Program-made: the position numbers and the translations under genes
Notes under the pieces: generated by a model
Told to the model about the DNA's origin: nothing
Seen by the model: only the letters and a program-made list of their open reading frames with translations
Database searches by the model: none
Assembly: GCA_025808555.1 (NCBI GenBank)
Contig: CP075526.1
Coordinates: 186,001-250,000 of the forward strand
Source: Anaerolineales bacterium
Lineage (GTDB): Bacteria > Chloroflexota > Anaerolineae > Anaerolineales > UBA11579
Length of the DNA stretch: 64,000 bases
Reading direction: 5' to 3'
Shown: positions 41,398 to 50,569 of the stretch, one piece after another
Layout of the letters: the number at the start of each line of letters is the position of its first letter
Position numbering within the stretch: position 1 is the first letter of the stretch

Positions 41398-42993
41398 CTA
41401 CACACCTCGCATCACGTGGCTGCCGTCGATCTCACAACGCCCCGTCACCCCGATCAGCAAGGTGTCCTGCGGCGGCAGCATCAGCATCGTCCAGGTGATA
41501 TCCAAAAGTCCACCGCCATAGATGCGGCCGCTCTCGCCAACGATCATCCCCAGCCAGTTCCCTACGCCGGTCTGGCTCTCGCTGATCTCGGCCACCGCGC
41601 TCGGCTCCAGCATGGCGTATTCCATATGCGTCTCGCTGCGGTTGGCATTGAAGGCCACCGTGCGCACCATCGGCGCATTGCTGGCCATCTCATCCCGCAG
41701 CACCTGTGCCAACGCTGTGCCGAACACAGCCAGCGGCTGGTAGGCCAGGGTCACCCTCAGCTCAGCATCTCGTTTTGCGTTCTCGACAAACTCAATCAAC
41801 TCAATTTCGCTAAACGAGCGCACCGCCTTGCCCCAAAGCCAATAATTGTTCAGGTAACCGCCGCGAGTGGATGTGTTGGTAAAAAAAACCTCAGCCTGCG
41901 TTGCCCCGCGAACGACCTCGACCTGCAGGAAGCTGTTCATGCTGCCCGCAAGCGAGCGCTCAATCGAGTCAAAGTAATAATCCACGCCAGGCTGCGGGTC
42001 GATTTCAACATCAACCCCGGCAATGCTGGCGCCGCCGTTCGGGTCGCGATAGCGCATCGTGATTGGATGCGTCTCGCCCGGGCGGATGTATTCAGCCTTG
42101 TCCAGTTGCCACAGTACCTCAGGCGTTTCGCCAACCTCACGCGGCACAATCACCACCACCGCCGAATCCTTCTGCTCTTCACGGGCGCGGCCAGCGTCCA
42201 GCGCTGTCATCTCGTTGTCCAGCGTGGCGTCCACCGTATACTCACGCAGCAGATCGGCGTAGGTCTTGCTAATAATGCGGCCGCCATGCTGGGAGTTACC
42301 CACCTCAAGGATGAGATCCCAAGCGCTCAGTGCCACCTTGTTGATCTCGGCCGAGGCCGGCGACTTCTTGCTGGTGGCCCCGGCGAATACGAAACTGATC
42401 GGCTGGCGGTTCGGGCTCCACGCCCATGACGGCGGCCGCTCATCCAGAGACATGGTGATCTCCTCGTACATCTCATCCGAGCGCACGTCCATCTGGATCT
42501 CTTCCAATCCCTGACGTGGCGACTCGTGATACACGATCATCATGCTCTGGCATTCCACGTAGGTGCGCCGCGGCCCGTGGATACCCGGCACCGGCTTGAT
42601 CAGCGAGATAAAGCCCTGCCACTTGTACAGGCGCACACCGTCATATTCGATGTACAGGCGGATGCCACGCCGCTCCAGGAAGCCTTCACGGCAATTGGCG
42701 TGGCCGGGCGAGTAATACCCAGGCAGGCCAGCCGAGTTGAACGCCGAGTTGTTGAGCTCGATCTTCAGGTCACCGATGCCGGCCACGCGGCTGTCTGTGC
42801 GCGGGTCCAGCTTGCCCTTGTTCCAGGAGATCTCGCCCAGAACGTCAGGCGTTACGTCCACAAAGCCGTAGCCGTCCATGATCAGCGGGCTGCCATCCTC
42901 CTGCGTCAGCGGCGTGCCGTCTTCCTGGCACAGCACCGCCCCACCCAGTTGGATCTCAACGCCAAAGCTGTCCAGAAACGCAGGGCCGCTCAT
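41398..42993 (-). CDS. Large phage tail protein (tail tip/hub candidate)
   Basis: 531 residues. After a segment with CQEDGTPLTQEDGSPLIMDG it is beta-rich throughout (GIRLYIEYDGVRLYKWQGF, YVECQSMMIVYHESPRQG). Directly downstream of the tape measure gene (ATGA overlap), the usual place of distal-tail and tip proteins. Exact homology not recognised. Confidence 0.65.
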   Translation of the reverse strand: MSGPAFLDSFGVEIQLGGAVLCQEDGTPLTQEDGSPLIMDGYGFVDVTPDVLGEISWNKGKLDPRTDSRVAGIGDLKIELNNSAFNSAGLPGYYSPGHANCREGFLERRGIRLYIEYDGVRLYKWQGFISLIKPVPGIHGPRRTYVECQSMMIVYHESPRQGLEEIQMDVRSDEMYEEITMSLDERPPSWAWSPNRQPISFVFAGATSKKSPASAEINKVALSAWDLILEVGNSQHGGRIISKTYADLLREYTVDATLDNEMTALDAGRAREEQKDSAVVVIVPREVGETPEVLWQLDKAEYIRPGETHPITMRYRDPNGGASIAGVDVEIDPQPGVDYYFDSIERSLAGSMNSFLQVEVVRGATQAEVFFTNTSTRGGYLNNYWLWGKAVRSFSEIELIEFVENAKRDAELRVTLAYQPLAVFGTALAQVLRDEMASNAPMVRTVAFNANRSETHMEYAMLEPSAVAEISESQTGVGNWLGMIVGESGRIYGGGLLDITWTMLMLPPQDTLLIGVTGRCEIDGSHVMRGV

Positions 42994-45218
42994 TGCGCCT
43001 CGCTCATGGCTTCCAGGACGGCGTTCTTGAGGTCGGTCTTGCTGGGCTGGTTGCGAATATCCTGGCGCATCCCGCGCACCTCGGCCTCGAGCCGGCTATT
43101 CGAGCGCTGCGTTTCAGCCACAAATGCTGCCATCGCCCGCTCAGCCTGTTGCTGGCCTTGCTGGGCCACCGATGCGCCTACGCCAACGGCCGCAGCCTGG
43201 GCTGCAGCAGCCGCTACCTGGGCTGCTGCCTGCTGAGCGGCCTGCTGTGCTGACGCTTGAAGCCAGGATGCGTTGGGGTTATTCTGCTCCCACCCCGTGT
43301 CTACACCCGGGTTGTTCTGGTGCCACGCACCTGGGTGCTGTGCCCCCAAGCTCATGTAGTACCCGCCCAGGGTCATGTTGGCGCTGTTGTAGCGCTGGGA
43401 ACTGATTAACCCGCTGGCACTCGTCACCCCATCAATCAAGCGGCCGCCGTTGGCCATCCCCGCGGCTTTCTCTTGCTCCATCTGCACAGACTTGTTGTGC
43501 GGGATGATCTCCCAGCTTCCGGTTTCAGGGTCATACTGAGCGTATTCCCAGCCCTGCTCACCTACTTTTACCAGCGGGCCTTTGCTGCCCAAGCGGCCAC
43601 CGGTGGCGTGGCCGAAAACGCCACCAGGGCGCAGGAAACCACCATTGGCCGCCATTTCAGGATTCACATAGCCGCTTGACCCCCTAGTGCCACCAGGCCC
43701 CATCTGCTGATTTCCTGGCCGGTTAGGCAATACCCCGCCAGAAATAAATGTCCCATCCAGCAGGCGCATGATCCACGTGTCGCCGTAAGCCGTGATGGTT
43801 ACGCCGATCTCGCTGTTCATTCCGTCAATGAGATTGAGGCCGTTCTTCAAGTCCTCGGCACGCTGCGCCGCGTCCGCCACAGGGATGCCCAAAGCTACTA
43901 ACTGCTGCTGCGCTTGCTTGGAATCGATCTGACCGAGAGACAGTTGCAAGCCGATAGCTTCCTGCGCTACGAGGCCAACGTTCTTGGAGTACTCGCTCCA
44001 TACCTCGCCCTCGTCTTTGCCAAGCGCAATTTGCTGTTTGGCGTACTCCAAAAGCTGGTCTTTGGTGCGCGTCAGTTCATAGCCGCCAGCAAGACCAAAC
44101 TGTATTGACTCTTGCTCTCTGGCAATCTGCCCAGAAAGTCCCATGTTGACCGCGTCAAAATACGCCGTAGCTTCACTGGCGGCTTCTTGCCACTCTGCGC
44201 CGTATTGGCCCACAGACGCCGCCGTCTCTTCCAACTCGGGGCGCAATTGGGCGTGCAAGAAAGCAGCGCGCTCGAGCTCAAAGTTGTTGAGGCGTTGTGT
44301 TTCGTTAGCGCGTTGTAGCAGTTCTTCGTATGTAACGATTTCACCAGTCGGCATGACAATACTGCGAACGCGATAATCAGTTCGCACTAGCTCTGCACCA
44401 GTTATCTGTAGCGCGCGATCAAGATCCACGACAGCCTTTGTCATATCTCCAAACTGGCGCACCGGCCCTGCCAATGCGTCGCCGGCCTTCTGAGCTTGCA
44501 GGTTGTAGTACTCTTTTAATTGGGTGATCAGATATTCGTAACCACTGGCAGCATCCTTTGTCAGCCCACCCGTCTGCTCCAACATCTCATTGCCGTCTTC
44601 CAGCACAGCATTCAGCAGGATTTGGCGTTTCGTTGCGTCGTCCACGGAATCCGCCGCCACACCATTCGCATCCGCCCACTCCTGCACGCGCCCACTCAGG
44701 TTGGTGACGATACCCAGGTTGTCCAAGATGAGCGGCGACATACGCCCGATACCCGTAACAATGTCATTGAAGGCTTGTGTTGTAGACAAGCCCATCGCCC
44801 GGCCACGAACAGCAGCCACCTCCAACAACTTCGCCATCTTGTCCGCGTCATTGGTCACGCCCAGCAGCATGGCGCGATTGCTTGAAAGAATTAGGTCGTT
44901 ACTTGTAACCGTCCCATCAGAAACCGCGCGCAATTTAGACAAAATCACGTCCATGTTTGCGCCATACTGTGCGGCCAAGTTGGCCCCAGCGGTTTCAAGA
45001 CGCGCCATCTGCGCCCCTTGCTGAGCAAAGTCGAAGCCCTTCTTCAAGGTGTAGATAGCGCCGGTTATTTTGGCGATATTGATGAGACTGGCCGCGCCGA
45101 ACTGGTCAAACTGCTTGCCACCCTGCTGCAAGCCCGTCTTGACTTCGCCCATACCCTGTTTGAAGCCACGCGTTTCAGCACCTATTTGAGCGAACAATGA
45201 GGCAATCATGGTCGCCAT
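42990..45218 (-). CDS. Tail tape measure protein
   Basis: 742 residues. The N-terminal part is alpha-helical with Phage_TAC/TMP-like segments (ETRGFKQGMGEVKTGLQQGG, GRAMGLSTTQAFNDIVTGIG). The C-terminal part has Gly-rich stretches and a long Ala/Gln helix (ASAQQAAQQAAAQVAAAAAQ). It sets tail length. ATG at 45218 has GGAGGTGA upstream. Upstream tail chaperone genes are separated from it by an antisense HNH gene. Confidence 0.9.
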   Translation of the reverse strand: MATMIASLFAQIGAETRGFKQGMGEVKTGLQQGGKQFDQFGAASLINIAKITGAIYTLKKGFDFAQQGAQMARLETAGANLAAQYGANMDVILSKLRAVSDGTVTSNDLILSSNRAMLLGVTNDADKMAKLLEVAAVRGRAMGLSTTQAFNDIVTGIGRMSPLILDNLGIVTNLSGRVQEWADANGVAADSVDDATKRQILLNAVLEDGNEMLEQTGGLTKDAASGYEYLITQLKEYYNLQAQKAGDALAGPVRQFGDMTKAVVDLDRALQITGAELVRTDYRVRSIVMPTGEIVTYEELLQRANETQRLNNFELERAAFLHAQLRPELEETAASVGQYGAEWQEAASEATAYFDAVNMGLSGQIAREQESIQFGLAGGYELTRTKDQLLEYAKQQIALGKDEGEVWSEYSKNVGLVAQEAIGLQLSLGQIDSKQAQQQLVALGIPVADAAQRAEDLKNGLNLIDGMNSEIGVTITAYGDTWIMRLLDGTFISGGVLPNRPGNQQMGPGGTRGSSGYVNPEMAANGGFLRPGGVFGHATGGRLGSKGPLVKVGEQGWEYAQYDPETGSWEIIPHNKSVQMEQEKAAGMANGGRLIDGVTSASGLISSQRYNSANMTLGGYYMSLGAQHPGAWHQNNPGVDTGWEQNNPNASWLQASAQQAAQQAAAQVAAAAAQAAAVGVGASVAQQGQQQAERAMAAFVAETQRSNSRLEAEVRGMRQDIRNQPSKTDLKNAVLEAMSEAQ

Positions 45219-45340
45219 CAAATCACCTCCGCGGTATAATGAATACGGGCTAGTTGCGACCTCATGAATCGCAACGAAAAGATGGACTTCCTGACCATCC
45301 TGCCCCAACCATCAATCAGGACTGCTGCAGGAGGCAGACG

Positions 45341-46036
45341 ATGCCCGTTTCTTCTATTTGCGAAGTTTGCAAAAAAGTCTTTCAGCACAAAAAATACAAC
45401 AAGGGAAAAACAAGACGCTTTTGTTCGAACGCGTGCTATTACAAAATCCACAAAATCCCGCAGGGATTTTGCAAAAATTGCAACAAACTGTTTAAGCAAC
45501 GCGCTCTTCACGGCAGGCAAAAGTTTTGCACTCGTGCTTGCAGATGGGAATTTGAACGCAAGAAAACGCCGACTACTGTCTGCGAACATTGCGGAGTAAA
45601 GTTTTCCCGATCTGCAAGCATCTTCAAATACAACGCTGTTCGCTTTTGTTCTGTAAGTTGTGCCGAAGCCAGCGGTTACCGCAAAACCACACCCCGATAC
45701 ACCGTCCCGCGCAAAATCACAAAATGCGGAAACTGTGGGGCGGACTTTGAACATCGCTCCACGGAACGCAGGACGTACTGCTCGCAGGCGTGCGCAGGGA
45801 CGCTTGGCAGAGTGCGCAATCCGTCTTACCGCAGGCTGAAAACCAAGGGATGGGTGCGCCTCAGACTCGAAATCATCGAGCGCGATCGGTGCTGCCGGGT
45901 TTGCGGTTCTACAAAGAGACTGGCAGTCCACCATGTCATTCCGTGGCGCATCAGCCACGATGACAGTCCGTCCAATCTCGTAACCCTCTGCAACTCCTGC
46001 CATCCGCGAGTTGAAAGCGGACTTGTTTCGCTCTAA
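45341..46036 (+). CDS. Zinc-finger-array HNH homing endonuclease, antisense to the late operon
   Basis: 231 residues. Four tandem C-x2-C...[FY]C-x3-C units (CEVC/FCSNAC, CKNC/FCTRAC, CEHC/FCSVSC, CGNC/YCSQAC) are followed by an HNH nuclease domain (CCRVCGSTKRLAVHHVIPW, SNLVTLCNSCHPRVE). ATG at 45341 has AGGAGG upstream. The gene lies on the strand opposite to all tail genes and separates the chaperone and tape measure genes, as expected for a free-standing homing nuclease. Lower GC than its neighbours. Confidence 0.87.
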   Translation: MPVSSICEVCKKVFQHKKYNKGKTRRFCSNACYYKIHKIPQGFCKNCNKLFKQRALHGRQKFCTRACRWEFERKKTPTTVCEHCGVKFSRSASIFKYNAVRFCSVSCAEASGYRKTTPRYTVPRKITKCGNCGADFEHRSTERRTYCSQACAGTLGRVRNPSYRRLKTKGWVRLRLEIIERDRCCRVCGSTKRLAVHHVIPWRISHDDSPSNLVTLCNSCHPRVESGLVSL

Positions 46037-46041
46037 TGTTG

Positions 46042-46326
46042 CTATTTGTAAACACTTCCTTTGACCTTCGCCAATCCGTCTTGAACTGAACGGTATTCAC
46101 GAAGATCGCCCAAACTCAGGTTATCCACCTGCTCCAGGCTCCAGCCGAATTTTTCAACAAAGTGCCAGCGCCAATACTCCTCTGGCACAACATCGCCTAC
46201 GGCGTCGCTTCCTGGCTCGTACTGTCCGTGTTTGAGGCCCCAGTAAATTCGCTTACTGAGGCTTTCGTCAAAGGGGCGTAGGCGCCATCCCAAAACGCAG
46301 TTGCCACTTGTCGCCACTCCTGCCAC
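46042..46326 (-). CDS. Tail assembly chaperone, frameshift (T) part
   Basis: The open frame spans these bases, but the real product is probably made by -1 shifting from the upstream chaperone frame at 46269-46275, joining its first ~70 residues to DESLSKRIYWGLKHG and the rest. The C-terminal part (EEYWRWHFVEKFGWSLEQVD) is the usual T-extension type. The first in-frame start (GTG 46326) lacks a good ribosome site, which also supports shifting. Confidence 0.75.
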   Translation of the reverse strand: MAGVATSGNCVLGWRLRPFDESLSKRIYWGLKHGQYEPGSDAVGDVVPEEYWRWHFVEKFGWSLEQVDNLSLGDLREYRSVQDGLAKVKGSVYK

Positions 46327-46487
46327 GAAAGTTCCTCAAACACATGAACATCAACGCCCGTAACCTTCGCCATCACCGCAAAGAGCTTGTCGTCTTTCAG
46401 CTTCTTTTCTTCTGTAAGAGCGACAAACTCCTTGCGGGAGATTTTGTAGAAGTCGAACGTGATCTCAGTACCGTTCTGCAGCTTCAT
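46197..46487 (-). CDS. Tail assembly chaperone, G part
   Basis: 96 residues (GTEITFDFYKISRKEF, LSWQEWRQVATAFWDGAY), with length and place as gpG-type chaperones: after the major tail protein and before the tape measure. Its last third overlaps the T frame and contains the slippery heptamer. Confidence 0.78.
   Translation of the reverse strand: MKLQNGTEITFDFYKISRKEFVALTEEKKLKDDKLFAVMAKVTGVDVHVFEELSWQEWRQVATAFWDGAYAPLTKASVSEFTGASNTDSTSQEATP
46269..46275 (-). other. Slippery heptamer for -1 ribosomal frameshifting
   Basis: On the minus strand CCCTTTG is read C CCT TTG in the chaperone G frame, the correct X XXY YYZ phase. After slipping, the T frame reads CCC TTT GAC and stays open to 46042. 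Confidence 0.8.
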
Positions 46488-46490
46488 GGC

Positions 46491-46904
46491 TTACCAGGTG
46501 CCGTAATCCAGCGCGCCGTTGCCCTGGAAGTCGCAGCTCAGCTCAACAACATCGGCGTAAGGCATGTTCACCACGCCACCGCCAGAGATGGCCGCGCCGC
46601 TGTACTTGCGCTTGCCCGCGGCAGTGCCTTCGGGGCCAACAATCAGGGTGCCTTGTGTGCCCGATTTCAGCGCATCTTCCAGCGCAGTGCCACCCACCGG
46701 CTGCAGCAGAGAAATGCTGCTCGTCCAACTTTTGATGCCGGCCAGGAACGTGCTCCACTCATCCGCGGCGGCAGTAGTGTCTACATTGTTGTTGACGGGA
46801 GTGATATTGACCGTGCGCTGATTACCCGTCAGGGTCACCGTGCCACCGCTGTAAATCCATTGGGCAAAAGTGTTATTGCCCTTGAACGTCAAAGTGCTTG
46901 CCAT
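46491..46904 (-). CDS. Major tail protein
   Basis: 137 residues, beta-rich (TLTFKGNNTFAQWIYSGGTV, NMPYADVVELSCDFQGNGAL). Size and the ending fit tail-tube proteins of siphoviruses. It lies between the tail terminator and the chaperone genes. Good AAGGA upstream. Confidence 0.8.
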   Translation of the reverse strand: MASTLTFKGNNTFAQWIYSGGTVTLTGNQRTVNITPVNNNVDTTAAADEWSTFLAGIKSWTSSISLLQPVGGTALEDALKSGTQGTLIVGPEGTAAGKRKYSGAAISGGGVVNMPYADVVELSCDFQGNGALDYGTW

Positions 46905-46920
46905 ATCCTTTCTTGCTCCT

Positions 46921-47322
46921 TTATTTGTCGTACTGCAGGCGGTACATCCCGCCTACATGCCAAAATTTCTGTCCTGCTTCGTCTACTTCAACAGTTTCAA
47001 AATCCGTCTCACGCGCCAGCCAGAACGTAGAGTTCCAGCCGCTCACAGTCAACGGACCGCTCAACATCAAACTTTCTGCATACGCATCAGCACTCCCCGC
47101 GTCGGCTTTCGATACATTCGATACAGCCTTGACGCGCACTACCTGGTTCTTCCTGCGGACAGGGGTAATGTGCTCATCCCCGCCGCCCTGAATTCCGAAT
47201 TCCACAAACCGCTTCACGCCATCCTTCGCCAGTAACGTGTAGATATGCGTGCCGCCCAAATGCGCCGTGAGGGCTGTTCCCCCCGCCAGCCGCGTGTACA
47301 CCGCAGCATCTAAGGCGTTCAC
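46921..47322 (-). CDS. Tail terminator/completion protein (DUF3168 type)
   Basis: 133 residues starting ALDAAVYTRLAGGTALTAHLGG, typical of DUF3168 tail-completion proteins (N-terminal helix, then FVEFGIQGGG). It caps the tail tube. Overlaps the HK97-gp10-like gene by four bases. Confidence 0.8.
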   Translation of the reverse strand: MNALDAAVYTRLAGGTALTAHLGGTHIYTLLAKDGVKRFVEFGIQGGGDEHITPVRRKNQVVRVKAVSNVSKADAGSADAYAESLMLSGPLTVSGWNSTFWLARETDFETVEVDEAGQKFWHVGGMYRLQYDK

Positions 47323-47666
47323 GGTTTCGCCACCTTCGCCAGCCGCTGAACATGAGGCTGGCGCTCACTCTCCACCGACGGCACCATGAACGGATGTGCC
47401 GCCATCTTGTATGTGCCTGTTTCGTTGAAAATGCCGTACTCCACACCGTCGCGCACCACCCACGCGCCCGGCGTTGCCCCGGCATCAAGAAACTCGCTCT
47501 CCGGCTCAGCCTTGATGCTGGCGCTCAGCGCTCCCGTTTCATACGGCGCGGCCATCGCCGCCTTGCCCTGAACAGCAAAGGCGGTCTGGCTGTTGGCCTG
47601 CTCAACGGTCATATCCGCATTGGAGACAAGCGCGTCCAAGACCTTCGTATCCAACTTGACGCTCAC
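47319..47666 (-). CDS. HK97 gp10-like tail-joining protein
   Basis: 115 residues: AAPYETGALSASIKAEPE, then VEYGIFNETGTYKMAAHPFM and C-terminal helix. This is the gp10-like fold found in the connector region of siphoviruses. Overlaps on both sides by four bases. Confidence 0.85.
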   Translation of the reverse strand: MSVKLDTKVLDALVSNADMTVEQANSQTAFAVQGKAAMAAPYETGALSASIKAEPESEFLDAGATPGAWVVRDGVEYGIFNETGTYKMAAHPFMVPSVESERQPHVQRLAKVAKP

Positions 47667-48019
47667 GCCACCATCTCCACAGTTGCCCGCACACAGTCTT
47701 TCCAGGACTTGTCGCTATTCACCTCGGTCACGTTGTAAGTAAGGCCGTTGTGCTCCACGCGGTTATCAGTCGTCAGAGCGGTGTTGTACGGCACAGTCAG
47801 CACCCATTCGCCATAGGCGCGGATTGCTCCGCCCGCCATGCGCTCATTACCGGAGCGGCGGTCAAGGCGGCAGGTCGCCGTCCCCGATGCGCTCCACGTT
47901 TCCGTCTGCCCGCCCATACCATCCGGCGCGGTCGTCAGCGTTTTGATAACGCAGGTGTCCGGCAGCAGCTCGGCAATCGTGGCGCGCATGTCTGCCAACT
48001 CGGCAGCGGTCAGCGTCAT
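47663..48019 (-). CDS. Head-tail joining (head closure) protein
   Basis: 118 residues. The beta-barrel pattern (CVIKTLTTAPDGMGGQTETW, WVLTVPYNTALTTDNRVEHN, LTYNVTEVNSDKSW) is typical of the phage head-tail joining family. It bridges connector and tail. Confidence 0.8.
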   Translation of the reverse strand: MTLTAAELADMRATIAELLPDTCVIKTLTTAPDGMGGQTETWSASGTATCRLDRRSGNERMAGGAIRAYGEWVLTVPYNTALTTDNRVEHNGLTYNVTEVNSDKSWKDCVRATVEMVA

Positions 48020-48558
48020 ACGAAGATCTCCACAGTCTCGCCGCCATTCTGCTGCTCGTAGTGTTCGGCCATCTTCAAGGCCATCTCCACTAGCTGACTG
48101 CGTTTCACGCTGTGTCCATCGGTTGCGAAGTCAAACTTGCTTGAAGCATGTGCCGCTTTCATGCGCCACACATCCGCAGCCGCAGCGTTCATGCTGAACG
48201 CGCGTCCAGTCAAATAGCGCGCCGAGCCGCCCTGGTCGGTCGTGAACGTAACCACGCCTTTTGCGTAGTCCACGCTATACAGAGCCGTTCCAATCTCGGC
48301 GCCCTGCCCGTCTTTGATGGTTACGGCACTCTCCAGGTCAGTGAAGCCAGAGAGGTACTCCTTATATTCGTAGCCGCCTACCACCTGCACCTGCACGGCT
48401 TGCATCTCTACGCCGCGAATGTTTACGCAATGGCGATCAAGAGCGGCCTGCATATGATCATCTGACCAGTACGGCGCGTTGGCAATGCTGTAGTCCGCTG
48501 TACCTGCATCGGTGAGCCCGCGCAGATCGAGTACGCGGTCAGTCATGCTCGGCCTCAC
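48016..48558 (-). CDS. Head-tail connector/adaptor protein
   Basis: About 176-180 residues. Helical N- and C-terminal parts with a central beta region (SAVTIKDGQGAEIGTALYSV). Position before the closure protein suggests the adaptor. Start is GTG 48558 (overlaps the upstream stop, GGAGG six bases before it) or ATG 48546 (GAGG upstream); both are credible. Confidence 0.65.
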   Translation of the reverse strand: MRPSMTDRVLDLRGLTDAGTADYSIANAPYWSDDHMQAALDRHCVNIRGVEMQAVQVQVVGGYEYKEYLSGFTDLESAVTIKDGQGAEIGTALYSVDYAKGVVTFTTDQGGSARYLTGRAFSMNAAAADVWRMKAAHASSKFDFATDGHSVKRSQLVEMALKMAEHYEQQNGGETVEIFV

Positions 48559-49220
48559 TTCGCCACCTCCAGCGTTTCAAATGCATCTTCGGGAAGGTTG
48601 AACGGCAGCCAATGCCCCGTTCCAGCACCTTCACGCAGGGAGTCATAGCGCGCAGCAAGAGCCTTGCGCTCCACATAGCTCTTGACCAGAAACTTGTGAT
48701 GCAGGATGTGAACATTCGCCACCCGCCCCGCCCCAAACGGCGAACCGTCATGCACTTGCTTGCGCCCGCCCGCCTTTTCTTTGACGGTCAGGCGGGTTTG
48801 TATATCGGGGTACAGTGGAGGATTAGTCAGATAGCCGTCTCTCCACAAGTGCTTGCGGGGGAAGCTCCACACATCCGACTGCGTGTATTCGCCGGAATAA
48901 AGCCAAAGCATCATCTCCGCGCTAATAAGCTCATCGTCGTCAATGCGCAGAATATAGTCGCCAGAACAAACAGAAGCAGCCTCGTCAAGCACGCTTTCAA
49001 TCGAACCGTTGCTCTTAACGAGGTAATGCATGGAATTTGCTCCAAGCTTTGGTATTGCTGACAAGCGCGCCGCAATCTCCGCATCTGCGCCTGCGAGAAA
49101 GTCTCCATCGTGCGCAACGACAAACTCCGCTCCCAGCGCAGCCGCCTGAACAGAGGTGTCGGCAAGAAACTCGGCCGCATGCGGCTCGCCCTTAGTTACG
49201 CAAAGCAAGGACAGCGTCAT
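48555..49220 (-). CDS. Glycosyltransferase-like protein (GT2/GT-A fold)
   Basis: 221 residues. MTLSLLCVTKGEP start, FVVAHDGDF, and the metal-binding acidic motif YILRIDDDELIS. It would transfer a nucleotide-activated sugar. Placed inside the virion gene order, next to another glycosyltransferase and a methyltransferase. ATG 49220 with GGGAGG upstream. Confidence 0.75.
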   Translation of the reverse strand: MTLSLLCVTKGEPHAAEFLADTSVQAAALGAEFVVAHDGDFLAGADAEIAARLSAIPKLGANSMHYLVKSNGSIESVLDEAASVCSGDYILRIDDDELISAEMMLWLYSGEYTQSDVWSFPRKHLWRDGYLTNPPLYPDIQTRLTVKEKAGGRKQVHDGSPFGAGRVANVHILHHKFLVKSYVERKALAARYDSLREGAGTGHWLPFNLPEDAFETLEVAK

Positions 49221-49926
49221 AGCTGGTCGCCTCCCGTAGCAAGGGCCACTCACGCGGCCATTTCTCGCTCAGCACGGCATCCATCTCTGCCCGTGCTTCG
49301 CGGTGATATTCGTCAACACTCATCCCGTGTACTCCGGCCTTGTAGCCGTGGTTCTCGCTCACTTCCATAACCACGTCATCCGCCACCAGTCCATGCTTGC
49401 CTTGTGCGATTGCTTTCAAACTGGTGTCGTAGTCCGTTCCCCAGTTGTAGGTGAGGCGCGGGTCAAAACGGCTGTTTGCGTCAAACCACTCCGCCAGGTA
49501 CATCCCAGCCCCGCCCAAATGCCGCGTGACGCCAGCCTTTGCCAGCGCGGTATGCGGCCAGCGGGTTGCTCCTTCGTAGCGCGGCGAGACGTACACGCAA
49601 TCCCCGCTCAGTTTCTCAACCATCCCCTGCACGCCAGCCATCAACTTGAACTGCAATGACGTTGTGAGAAACCAGTAAGCGTAATATTTTTCGCCGCTCA
49701 CCGCCGCCAAGCCATCGGCGTAAGCAAGGCCAGCAAGGTAAGCATGGGTGAGGCGCACATTCTTGCGCAGCTTCACAGTCGTATTCACCGGTGGGAAGCC
49801 ACGCGAGCCGTTATCCACCACGATCACGTCAATGCCATCAATCACAGAAAAAGCCCGCGAGAGCGCATTGGCGCGTTCGGACAGGTTGTGGTTGGCGATA
49901 ATCGCGGCAACCTTATTTGCGGGCAT
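49192..49926 (-). CDS. Glycosyltransferase family 2-like protein
   Basis: 244 residues with GT-A features: VAAIIANHNLSERANAL, IDVIVVDNGSRG, and an acidic WGTDYDTS late motif. The usual DxD is not obvious, so donor binding may differ. It overlaps its neighbours on both sides. Confidence 0.72.
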   Translation of the reverse strand: MPANKVAAIIANHNLSERANALSRAFSVIDGIDVIVVDNGSRGFPPVNTTVKLRKNVRLTHAYLAGLAYADGLAAVSGEKYYAYWFLTTSLQFKLMAGVQGMVEKLSGDCVYVSPRYEGATRWPHTALAKAGVTRHLGGAGMYLAEWFDANSRFDPRLTYNWGTDYDTSLKAIAQGKHGLVADDVVMEVSENHGYKAGVHGMSVDEYHREARAEMDAVLSEKWPREWPLLREATSYDAVLALRN

Positions 49927-50569
49927 AAATCTCCATCATTGAGCCAGGCCAGGCGAATTTCACTTTCACACCAAACAGCCGCAGCACAAACTTCACCAGA
50001 TCCATCACGGGGTTCGCATACGGCGTTCCCCAATACGGCTTGACCACCTCAATGTCTTTCAAGCCGAGATTCTTCAAAATGTTCGCCAGCATCTTGTCGC
50101 TGGGGATTACAAAGTTGCGCGGCGCATCCAGCGCAGGCAAGTCACCAAACAGCTTGTAGACAAGGCTGTTCGTGTTTGGCGTGGCGAGGAATGCGATCAA
50201 TGCGCCTGGCTTCATTTCTTCGATACACTCCCGCAACATCCCCATCGGTTCGTCAAGGTGCTGGAACGTACCGCGCCAGACAACTAAATCCCACTCCATC
50301 GGGATACCGGCATCCACCGCTCTGATTCCGCGCTTCGCTGCTTGGCGAAATGCGTACTCGCTAACTTCTGTTCCGAATTTTTCCCAAGCGGCAAAATGCT
50401 CGGCCAGAAAATCGCCAATGCCGCAGCCTACATCCAACACGCTACCGGATGCCACAGACAGCCGCGCCTTGATACGGGCGGCCTCCTGCGCCTTCATGGC
50501 CTTGCGCCTCGGGTCATCCGCATACGCATGGCCGATGAAGTAGCTAGCGGGATACAGGCTGGCTGTCAT
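49913..50569 (-). CDS. Class I SAM-dependent methyltransferase
   Basis: 218 residues. SAM-binding motif SVLDVGCGIGDFLAE near residue 42, and FQHLDEPMGMLRECIEEMKPGA-type later motifs (Methyltransf_23-like). The substrate may be a sugar, given the adjacent glycosyltransferases. ATG 50569 overlaps the upstream small gene. Confidence 0.85.
   Translation of the reverse strand: MTASLYPASYFIGHAYADDPRRKAMKAQEAARIKARLSVASGSVLDVGCGIGDFLAEHFAAWEKFGTEVSEYAFRQAAKRGIRAVDAGIPMEWDLVVWRGTFQHLDEPMGMLRECIEEMKPGALIAFLATPNTNSLVYKLFGDLPALDAPRNFVIPSDKMLANILKNLGLKDIEVVKPYWGTPYANPVMDLVKFVLRLFGVKVKFAWPGSMMEIYARK

Noticed and set aside
45218-46003. 261-codon minus-strand frame across the HNH gene
   Set aside because: It has no recognisable features, whereas the + strand frame has ordered zinc motifs and an HNH domain.
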